A stretch of DNA of 64,000 nt, taken from contig NC_088322.1 in assembly GCF_910592395.1 (NCBI RefSeq), forward strand, positions 6,629,431-6,693,430. The letters are read 5' to 3'. This stretch comes from Lineus longissimus. Lineage: Eukaryota; Nemertea; Pilidiophora; Heteronemertea; Lineidae. The first letter of the stretch is position 1. Each line of letters starts with the position of its first letter. The position numbers and the translations under genes are program-made. Of this stretch, positions 40,143-50,523 are shown one piece after another. The notes below the pieces were generated by a model. That model did no database searches. It was not told where the DNA came from and was given only the letters and a program-made list of their open reading frames with translations.

Positions 40143-42534
40143 GACTCACGGATTAGTACGAAAGCCCAGTAGGTTCATTCACACTAAAGATTCAACACAT
40201 AAAACTCGACCTGGCAAGTTTGTATGTTTGATGTTTTCTTACTCGAAAATAACTTATTCATTATCTGAATTAACGGTTCAATATTGAAGAAGAAGGTTGA
40301 GTACTCGACTCTTGACCTTTCAGGTTATTATAGGACATTTTAAGGACAGGTCAAGAGTCTAGGGGCCTGTTATAACCAATAAGGTCGAAAAACCAACGCA
40401 TGATATCGATTTTTTTTAATCAGAAGTATCCAAACCTTTAATGCGCCTGTCCAATAACAATGTCGTCGAAATCAACGAAAAGTATCAAAACTTTGCCAAT
40501 GCATAATGATAGTTTGTAAGTACTGAAACGAGGGCAAAATAAGCGTTTCAATCCTGAAATGGTAAGTTCACCTGTAGTATTAATTGCAGGATTCGTTTAT
40601 GTTTATGGCATGTTATGAGTAATGTCATTCACAATAGTCCCATTCAATTTAGTTCATTTCAAACTATGGATTGTTTATGTACTTGTTTATTTTGGCTTCT
40701 TTATAACTTGACGCGAGCGAAATTAAATGGCATTATATGAATTATTGCAATTTTCATTTGATACGAAAGCTAAAAACCGGATCTTCAATTTCATGTTTGG
40801 ACTATGTTTATTTGTTTCGTTTAGTTCGGCTCTTTTCATTTAGGTCGTTTAAACCTTTACCTACTACCATGTACAATCAGTGTGAATTCGTACAGTGTCA
40901 GCAAGTCACTGTCCACTATGGTTACCACACAGCTAGCAGACGACAATAACAAATTTGAAAACCCAAGCAGATTCAACAACAAATAACTCGTGTTCTATGA
41001 AACACGACGTTGATTTTCTGGTAGATATTTCTTGATGATAACTTGAACACATCAGTTAATAGGTTAATGTATATTGGTGTAGCTCTCCTGTACAAATAGA
41101 GAAAGCAGTGTTTTGTAGCCCTGTGCCTACTGTGAATATTATTGCATGTGCTGTATTGTGTATCATGTACACCAGAATAGGAAAGCACTTGGCTCAAAGT
41201 GTAAAGTGTAAAATGCAATGTAAGACGCCACACTGTCCGTTATGGTGTCATGACTGTCCGCTATGGTTGCACCTCAGTCATGACAGTCACACTTCATCTA
41301 AGCACAATTTGAAATACACCACCGGTGCTATATGAACTGAAGTATCCCCTACAGTACCCCATTCCCACATTTCGCTGTTTTGAACTTCGCCATGAATATC
41401 AATACGCCATTAACATCCGAAGAAATTAGGACAACCATGAACAAGCTAAATAGAAAATGAAAAAAAAGTTGCTATCCGTTCAAACAAACCGATGTACTGT
41501 GTCAGATGGGCAATTCAAAAACTGGTGAGACCATTCATGTAATGATTGCATGAATTCCGTTCAGGACTATTTCCTCAAGACTATTTAGTACTATGCGTGT
41601 TGTATATACTAGTATATCGCTATGTGAAAAGCTATTGCAAGCAAGAAAAAAGGTCGTTTATTGGGGATCTTGAAATAAATGTGAAACAAAGGCAGTATCT
41701 TCTGTCCGAATCCCCACACTTACAGTGTCATGCTCGACCTCGGGTCGAGTTAAAATTCCTACCCCTTTTAGTGCCGCGTTCGACCCTGGGTCGAGACAGG
41801 GTAATGCCTCAGAAAATAAATTATCCACGGCGAAATTGGAGTCCGTTCTGTTTAGTTTATCTACCAGTGTAAAAACCGATCTTCTGTGTGACCGATCTTC
41901 TGATTCCAGGAAACCAGATTGTTTCTACATGAAATTACCCGCAATTTGCAACTGAAAGTCGAGCACGTTCTCAGAAGAGGTCAGGCAAGCGGTATGGGGG
42001 TTTTACCTCCCCAAATACCCAAAGCTGAGCAAGATAACATAAATAGGGATGTCCTCAGTGATTACCAGGATAGTGAAAGTGACAACGATGATGCTGACCC
42101 AATATATCACTGTTCAATGATTTTTGAAAAATATTTTTTAGAAATCGTCAAAAACCGCACGTTTTCACACATTTTTATTGATATTACCCCAAAACCGGTG
42201 AACATATACACATGTAACTGGTACCATCTTATACCCCAAATAATACCCCAGAAACGTTTTCTTCACTGTAACATGATGGAATCAAACGCTACAGCTACAA
42301 GGCCTCAAAATGAGGTCCTCTAAAACTGGAAATTTCCTAAAACATGCCTGTCACGAAGAGGGTAGAAAACCTAATGCGAGCCTGACACTATAAGGGACAT
42401 AGTCATATGCAAAGCTCATAATGCAATACCGCAATGACCGGCTTCTTCAAGCTCTAACGAGGATCGTTAGTACTAAGGCCAGGTATAAATCTTTAAAAAC
42501 GTAAATGTCAGCACGAGTAGTGCAGGTGAGGTCT
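40143..42534. other. 2.4-kb spacer
   Basis: AT-rich. Small inverted motifs occur (GGTCAAGAGTC near 40300-40360; CTCGACC(C)TGGGTCGAG near 41733-41795). No supported gene, RNA or complete element. Confidence 0.4.
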
Positions 42535-42629
42535 CGTTTATACGGTGGCTGGGAAAGGACATCACATTTTTTTTTTTGGCATAATTTTTTTTTTTCAGCG
42601 TGAAAATTTTTTTTCAAGAAAAAACTCGA

Positions 42630-42792
42630 TCGATGGACTTATTATCTCGGGCGATCGAGATATTATCTCAGGCGATCGAGATATTATCTCGGGCGATCGA
42701 GTTATTTATCTCGGGCGATCGAGATATTATCTCGGGCGATCGAGTTATTTATCTCGAGCGATCCAGTTATTTATCTCGAGCGATCGAGTTAC
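42630..42792. repeat. Left iteron array of the IS3EU-like element
   Basis: About seven units of 21-22 bases, each with ATCTCG(G/A)GCGATCGAG separated by ATATT or TTATTT. The mirror array is at about 45654-45800. The spacing is two helical turns. Confidence 0.9.
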
Positions 42793-44121
42793 GAAATCGA
42801 GGCCATTCAACACTCAAACCGAGACTGCAATTTTAACCACTCAATTTACGTACATTTCACATTTGGGGAAGCAAAATACTTCAGAGCAATGGTACGTATT
42901 TGTGTTAGTGTGCCCAGATACCTTTAGAATCTGAGGAATTTCTAAAGGAAAAAAACATACAATTACCACAACAACATTTGGAATACCTCACCATTTCATG
43001 GCACTGTCCAGCTCAAGCGGATACGATAAATGCAACTCAGCTGAGCGCCAGGCCTATGAGCCTCTTGTTGGATCCAGTTTTGCCCCTCACGGAGTTTTGA
43101 TTTTCCATCGACGACCTCCACTAGTTTCTTTTTTATTTCTCTATCTTAAGATGTGAAGTGACCGTCTCGAAATTATGGGACAGAGTTCAAATAACGTTTT
43201 AAACCCTCTGCAGTAACACAAGTCACGTACTGTTTTTCAGCAACCTCGACCGCAGGTTGGAAAGTGTGCGAATTTCAAACTTTAGTGGTCTAAAGTTTAC
43301 CAAGAACGATCTTGGGTAACATTTAGTCTTACCCAGGTTGGTCCTGGGTAAACTTTACGCTTACCTAGGACGACATCTACCGATTCGGCGATAGTAGTAC
43401 CATCAATAATGGCAGGGAAAAGCCATCCTTAGCCGTAATTGTGTAGGGCTTGTTGCTGATAATGCTGGATGGATACTACTACAAAACAATCAGGGAAAAA
43501 AGTTGTGTGATAGAAATTATTTTTTTATTATGCACAATAACTGTACGAACAACATGAGAACAGAATAGCTTACGCGTATCTATTTAATAAAACAGTAATG
43601 TTCTGATTACATTTTATCTGTTGTTAAATATTATTAAAACCAGCACTTCCTGACATAATCCGCCATGTTTTAGTGGGACAACACAATGGGCTCCAAAAAC
43701 GATTGAATGACTAACATGACTAGCATGTATAGCCGGCTCCACTAAGTAAATGTCCATGATATGTCACCTCGCTTTTGGACCGCTGTGCCGGGCCGAAAAC
43801 TATTTGGCATACCAGTATTACAAAATTTGGTTTCTCTTAATCGAATCTTTGGACCAGCGAGGATTTTAGATTGAAGAAAAACAGTTGCCGGGTTACCCAT
43901 TAAAATATTTACAATAGTGGTTGTAATGTGCAATGCGCTGGTTTTATGCATGCCGTTCAGCTTTAAGGACCAAGCAAGTTCCCGTCCCACAACATGTACC
44001 CTTAACGACGGAGTAGCCATACAGATCATGTCGGACTCAAAAATCGTGTAGAGCACAGAGGGCTTTGGGCTGCGCCGTCTGCGAGAAATACATCTGCAAA
44101 GCGCGAAGAACCTAGCACGCG

Positions 44122-45622
44122 TTAATCAAAAAGTGTATAAATGACAGCTTTGAGTGTTATGTACAGGTTTCTAGCCTCATCTGAATCATTTGGCATCGCA
44201 AGACCACGTTCGTTCATAAGTAAGCAGCAAAGATCATACATGTCCTTGTAACATGTAAATTGAGACTTGAAGGAACACTCTCCCCGGCAAAGCTCGATAT
44301 TCATTTCATCAACATCGCAAAGGCCGTCTTCAGCATCAAACAGCTCTGGCACGAAGTACATCATAAAAGGTCGTCCGTGTTGGAGATTGGTATTGTTGTA
44401 CTTTCTGATTCTGTGTGCGTTCCAAAGCATGCAGACTTCGTCCAACTCCTCCTGAAAATACAGAAAGCTATGATTGCTAAAACAGAGACCGCCTACTTGA
44501 GAAATGTAAAAATAACACGTAAATTACTTTGTCAATATAATATATGTAGATTACTTTGTCTAGTAGTGCGGCCGGATGCCTTTGCCGTATAACCAAAAAC
44601 ACGCCCCGTAAGCGACCCTAGGGCCAAACATAGTGTGAAAATGCAATCTCAAATTCATTCAGTTTGCATGTATGGCCAGTCCTTTTCATTCAATTTATGG
44701 TCATTGCCAATTTTTCAGTAACCAACAAAACCTTGCCAAAGTGGGATGGACATTCTGATCCGTCCGATTTTACAGTAATGTTATATATATATAATGTCGT
44801 TACCTGTATCAGATTCATGAAGCAAAATCGTACCAACTCCTGGTCTTTCTTGTCGCCACTGAAATGGCCTTGTCCTTCCAATACCTCAAATAAGGCAATC
44901 CAATATTCAGCATTTTGCTTTCGCAGTATACCCCAAAATGACTCTATACGCTGATTTGCAGTACTTTTTCCGTACTGAAAATAGCGTTCATCGTTCCCGT
45001 TGTTGTTCTCTCGAAGAAACGTTTGCATGTGTTCTATATGTCCATTTTCCGTTCCACGGTCGGCTCGAATGATTTTCGGGCAACCCTTGTGATCTTCAAG
45101 TGTCTTGATGAAGTAACCGCCTATGACGGCGGGATCACTGTTCGTCTTGTATGCTTCAAGCCACAAAATGTGCCTTGAAAACCCGTCAACACAGCCATGT
45201 ATACAGATACCAAATGGCTTTAGTTTATCATAGCCATCAAGGTGCCACACATAATTGGGCCCCTTTACACGATATCTTCTTCTCACAAGTCTCCTACGCC
45301 TTCTCAGTTCAACACCCTCTGGGTCAAGATGCTTCAGAATTATTTTGACAGCTTCTTTGCTGACCACTAATCGATTGGTAGTGCATTTCAAGTGCATAAA
45401 TCTGTAGCCAAGAAGCTGTCCCGATTTAGCTAGCTCTTCGCTCTCGAAGTCGACAACATCATTTAAATCGGAAGATGTCTTCCGCCTGTACAAACGTAGC
45501 CGTGAAAGAACTCAACGTAATTGCCGTTCGCTTACATTATAATCGAATCTCTGAGCGAGAACAGAGCACATTTCAGCTTGACAAAGCCCGAGTTGGAACA
45601 GACTTTTCACGGTGTCATCCAT
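44122..45622 (-). pseudogene. Integrase-core (rve-type DDE) transposase, one in-frame stop
   Basis: Exon 1 is 45622-44804 and exon 2 is 44451-44122, joined in phase 0 (donor CAG|GTAACG, acceptor TTTTCAG). The N-terminus MDDTVKSLFQLGLCQ...RQLR is a helix-turn-helix. Codon 37 (45514-45512) is TGA, with the same frame continuing directly after it; CGA to TGA decay is a likely cause. The core has HLDGYDKLKP (first D), IIRADRGTENG (second D) and ANQRIESFWGILRK (E), with 38 residues between the second D and E. Exon 2 adds ELDEVCMLWNAHRIR and PELFDAEDGLCDVDE. Full length would be about 381 residues. This architecture recurs in many fish, cnidarian and other animal genomes. Apart from the stop, no lesion was found. 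Confidence 0.87.
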
Positions 45623-45653
45623 GTTGAATGGTAAACGGCCTCGATTTCGTAAC

Positions 45654-45805
45654 TCGATCGCCCGAGATAAATAACTCGATCGCCCGAGATAATATCTCGA
45701 TCGCCTGAGATAATATCTCGATCGCCCGAGATAAATAACTCGATCGCCCGAGATAATATCTCGATCGCCTGAGACAATATCTCGATCGCCCGAGATAATA
45801 AGTCC
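45654..45805. repeat. Right iteron array of the IS3EU-like element
   Basis: Inverse of the left array: CTCGATCGCCCGAGATAA units, about seven copies. Two carry CGCCTGAG, like the CTCAGGCG variant on the left. Confidence 0.9.
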
Positions 45806-45903
45806 ATCGATCGAGTTTTTTCTTGAAAAAAAATTTTCACGCTGAAAAAAAAAATTATGCAAAAAAAAAAAAGTGATGTCCTTTCCCAGCCACCGTACGT
45901 TTA

Positions 45904-47480
45904 AAACAAGGTAGTGGCAAATAGTTTTTTTCCTGGCTGCTAGGTGGACTGTCGGAATGAGCTTTCGGGTTATATTGATGGTCCCCACGTACACAGTTTT
46001 GGAACTTGGTCTTGCATGACCTTTTGACCGAAGAAACTCGTAATTATAAGATATCAGATACCTCTATCATCTTATTACCTAAACAATTCCAATCCCACCC
46101 TCTATAGGCAGTCTTGAAGCCCGTTAAAGGTACTCGGAGCCTTGTATGTCAAGATGTCTATCAGCAACTCTGAAAAGCTTAACCTGGTCCACTCGGCTCC
46201 TTCCTACAGCCTCATAAACTGCTAATAAAATTAGCTGAAAGCGATTTGCCGCCAGGTAAGGACACCACGTCGGGAAATAAGACTGAACATCCCCCCTAAA
46301 CTGGCTGATCCAGACATTTTGAAGGGGGGGGGGGGCGCAGCTGAACCCTAATGAGAGTCCCGATGGTGTGATCTGAGAATAGAGGTTAGGGGTCCTTCAA
46401 ATTTGAAAGTAGTCTTGTGCTTCGGGAGAGTCGCCCTAATAAATGTTGCTAACGAAAAGCCTTATGCGTCACCCCCCCCCCCCCCCCCCCCCCACACCAC
46501 CATCCGCCACTGCCCTCACACATTGCTCCCTACGGTGATTTTGTATTTTGAACAATCGGACCAAAGGACATTATTAACATCATCCTTTTTGGGGTTGGGC
46601 ATCGGGTCGGTTCAAAACCTGGCACTGGTCCCAATGTGATTTCTGGTCTGCAGTACTACCAAGTTGGAATATGAATCATAGGGATCGTAATCCATGCCTG
46701 ATCACAGTAGGCCTAGTTCTGACACAAATATTGGCCCAAATATTTACTGGTTGTCCTCTTCCAGTTGAAACAACATGATCTCCAGATCCATGCACACTTC
46801 TTTGTAAAATGTCAGGCTATATGCACATGGCATAAGGGATTATCTGCAGCCGGCAGCCACTTCTGCACAGGGGGGGGGGGGGGGGGGGGGGGGCTTGAGA
46901 AAGGAATTTGGGTTAAGTTTTAAAAATCAATGCCTTTTACGGACACAATAACCTGCAATCCTCATCAGTTTTCACCAATTCCATTTTATGGGACGTAAAA
47001 CATATTTTGTTGTATTTTCGGGCAAAAACGCTGCCAGTTCCAGTGCCAGTGCCAGTGCCAGAAGTGCCAGGTCATGAACCGACCCTTGGGCTTCACGTAT
47101 CGCCACTTTCATGTCCTTGTTTATACCCTTCGTCCGACAATATGATATTGGTATACACAGTTACTTATTGTACAGCTATTACGAGGCTGGCCGATTTCCC
47201 GGTAGAGACTAAGCACCGTAATACCTCGATGATACCGTGATACGTCAACCCACTGACTCATCTCGCCAATTACATGTCCCCATTGAGAAACAGGAAAATG
47301 AAAGACGGCTTTTTATTGTTCGGGATTTTTGTGTTGTGATTTTCAGTTGGTGAATAGTCTCGTAACTTCCGAGAAAAAAACAAACAAAATTAGAATCAAA
47401 AATCCAGCATGGACTTTCCCAGCGTAAAATTTGTTAACGACACTTGACATTTATCATGGAGCTTGATTAAACGATACAAA
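45904..47480. other. Spacer with three long homopolymer runs
   Basis: G12 at 46324-46335, C22 at 46472-46493 and G24 at 46870-46893. A short CCAGTG repeat lies near 47036-47060. No gene is supported. Confidence 0.55.
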
Positions 47481-47482
47481 TA

Positions 47483-47660
47483 CAGTGGAACCTCTCTATT
47501 AAGGACACCAATGGGACTGACTAGTGCTGTCCTTAATATAGAGGTGTCCAGATTAGAGAGGTCAAATCGAATGGAAACAACCAACTTGGGACCAAAGCTA
47601 GTGTCCTTGATAGAGAGGTTGTCCTTAATAGGGAGGTGTCCGCTAAGGGAGGTTCTACTG
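47483..47660. mobile_element. Tc1/mariner-type MITE
   Basis: TA dinucleotides flank inverted ends CAGTGGAACCTC and GAGGTTCTACTG; the element is 178 bases. It contains repeated half-units of GTCCTTAATA.AGAGGTGTCC in both orientations. Such TA-flanked CAGT ends are typical of Tc1/mariner-derived MITEs. Confidence 0.75.
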
Positions 47661-50523
47661 TATATCAAGAAGAAGAATTGACCAAGAGCTTGAGGGGCGT
47701 TCGTGGAGCATTGCACTTTTTATAGTAGGCTATCATTGAAGTGATTTATTCGAAGTATACATCTCAAACTAGGTAAGTACCAAGAGTATAGGAGTAAATG
47801 TAAATTTAGTACCACTGGAGAACTAGTCCTTCCTTATTGTTCAATTTAAGGTCCCGTTTTAAGTAATACAGGCCTTACTACTGTATAGGTTTGGTAATGC
47901 GGATGAGACAGGGATCCAGTTGTACTATCAAAATATAAGACAAGGCATTTCTAATTATATATAAACAATAGGGTAGGACCAATTCTCCAAGGAGAGTAGA
48001 TCTACTGACGCCTGACGGTATAAGAGGAGCGTGTTTCCGGGGGATATCTCAAAGCGTACGTACATAGGTTCACGTGCCGGTTGTCACACAATTCCCGTAT
48101 ATATACACTGTAGAATGTATGGCTTACTGATGCGAATGCGTACAGAGAGGGTTACTGCCAGAGCGTACAATGTGAGTGAAGGGATGTAATGTATCTGCCC
48201 TGGGGAACTCTTTAGAGAGTCAGTAATTTTCTGTAACAATGTCGGCTGTCCGAGAAAAGCTTTATTTACACTTCGTTTGTTCGGGAAAGGCCACAAGTTA
48301 GAAGTCACCTACAACAAGGAAGTTTTAAACATAATCATTTAATAGTACCTCCATGCCTATACAGTCACTGTCATTACTGTAAAATGACTCGAAATTATGA
48401 AATAAATAACGAGACAAAGGACGACTTCCCTGCTTATACATGTAAATGAATACATGTTTGTTGTCTGGTCGTTGGCCTTGTTTTCTGCAACGTTGCCGGG
48501 TTTTTTTTTAATACAGTGGGAATCCACATGCGTGATAGATGACTGTGTGCTGGGTAACCCAAATGTTCGGAAATTCAGTTGTCGGCGGGAACGATCTAAA
48601 AATACACTTACCCAGTAAGAGCAATGTCAGGAAATGTTATTTCCCAGCATTTCAATGCCGAAAGTGCTTCCTCCAATGATACCATAAGCAGAGTAATGGC
48701 ATCTGGTGATATCATGATATCGACAATGGTTACTGGATGTAGGCCTACAACTGTTTTACCATGAGAGTGACGGATACTCAGTCTGGCTTTAGCCTACTAG
48801 ATTTAAGGCTGAATATTTAGACGCTAGGAACTGCAACAACTCTTGTTAGTAAACAGATCTTCGGAAGTTTAATACCGTGATATTTCATCATCTCAATACA
48901 CTAGTATCTCGGACATAGCTCCCGTCACTGGTGTACTGTGAGTCCCTGTAGCAATACTGCGTACACACTTTCAACGAGCTGAACTCTCCCAGATTACCAA
49001 ACGTAACCCTCAGGCTCCTGTGAGCGACTGACAAAGAACAGCCAGGGACCCCCTTGAATACAAAGTAACGGTAGAAACAAGTTGTCACAAGCAACAATTA
49101 GCACATTCCAACCGCATTCCAAAACAACATGTTTACGCGATTGACGTCATCAACATTCCACAAATTCTTAATGTAGAGGTGTCCCCGACGCGGTTGCTGG
49201 CACGCTGCGTCACAACAACAATTGCTTTTACATCAAAGTTACTAAATGAGTTACTATGAGCCTAGTTACAAGGCAAAAGGCAACTTTGGCCGCAACAATG
49301 ACCACGTACAGCCATCTATCTTCAGCCAGCCACAACATTGCCGATGGTTATAGTAACTGTAACCAATCACCAAAGTAATAAGATTCGTGCTGTTTTCCTA
49401 GAGGTCATGTCAGGGCGTCCTACCCTACCTCGACAGCTTATCATCCTACCTTAGAAGCAGCCACCTTACCTTGCTCACCTGTTTCATTAGCAAACTATAC
49501 TTCGTTCATTATCTTTGCCCTCAAAGGGACAATAAATTCTTAGCGCGCCGATTTCTTTCCCGCTATCTATTTGAGTTCACTTTGTCCACAGGGTCATTGA
49601 GGGCAGTGTTGTTTTGCCGAGATTTTGGTGCTGAAGCCTTGCAAAGTACGCCTTTTTTTCCCATTTTTCTTTCACGTTAGTAAAAGATGACGAATGTACG
49701 CAGTGTATTTTTATGTGTTCAAACAATAACAATTAACGTCATCCGCCACCGAGGGTGATTTGGGCTCTCCCTTCCCCGACTCGGCAAGCAACAAAGAAAA
49801 ATCGATATCTACAACAAGATCCATGGCTCCATGCAGCGCCTTACTAGTGCATCGGTCCACGTGGAGAAGATCGACGCATGGAGGGCTAACTCGGTTCAAA
49901 TCGGAGTCAACATCGGAAAAGCATTTATTCAGTCAGATTTTGAATTTTTCCTTGTTTTGTGCAATTTGTTGATGAAAACTAGTTTGGTAGAATAGGAGGT
50001 GACTGGGCAGCCGACAGCTAGGTAATAATACCAGCCCTTAATAATACCAGTGGTCCTCTAAATTGCTGGCACCCCACCTCGTGTTGCAAAACTTCATAAA
50101 TATCTTGGGTACACCCCACCCTTAAAATACCCTACTTTCCTAGGTCACAGACTAGGTGAAATGGCCATTTAGCTATAGCATGTTTCTTAACCAGCATGAA
50201 TTGTCTATGTGAGCACAGTGGCCCATGGCCTTGTCATTTTCATAGTTATGTGGTGATTGCTTGAGTTGGACAGTATTTTACTTACGGCTCTACAACCCTA
50301 ACCCATGCCAGAAATCAAAAATCTTAGGTCGACGGTGGGGTTCCATTTCACCTTAGTGATCTATTTCAATTTTAGCTACACTACTGAAAGAGTGATGACA
50401 CACACGCACGCACATCGAAAATAAGCTTTATCTGCATGCGGTGTCAACAACATTAGGTATTGATATATTGTTTCATGCTTATCTTTATAGGTCTTGACCA
50501 TCAGAGAAAGTTAAGACCTTGAC
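47661..50523. other. 2.9-kb spacer and probable 5' region of the 808-residue gene
   Basis: No ORF, RNA gene or element was recognised. TTTATAG at 50484-50490 just before the start codon could be the acceptor of a spliced 5' UTR exon. Confidence 0.4.

Larger units (their letters stand above)
42541..45897 (-). mobile_element. IS3EU-like cut-and-paste transposon with iteron-bearing inverted ends
   Basis: The ends are inverted copies beginning TACGGTGGCTGGGAAAGGAC and extending about 270 bases. Perfect 6-bp CGTTTA copies flank it (42535-42540 and 45898-45903). After a T-rich segment (A-rich on the other strand), each end holds about seven 21-22-bp iterons, TTATCTCGGGCGATCGAGA and variants, centred on CGATCG. 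Inside, on the minus strand, is a two-exon integrase-core transposase gene (44122-45622). The left half (42830-44100) has no recognised ORF. The structure is intact, but the transposase has a single in-frame stop. Confidence 0.88.

Noticed and set aside
42545-42934. 129-residue ORF at the left end of the IS3EU-like element
   Set aside because: It is translation of the terminal iteron array (repeated ISGDRD-like peptides), not a gene.
45607-45994. ORF extension upstream of the transposase start on the minus strand
   Set aside because: The extra N-terminal residues are translated iterons; the transposase start was placed at the Met before DDTVKSLF.
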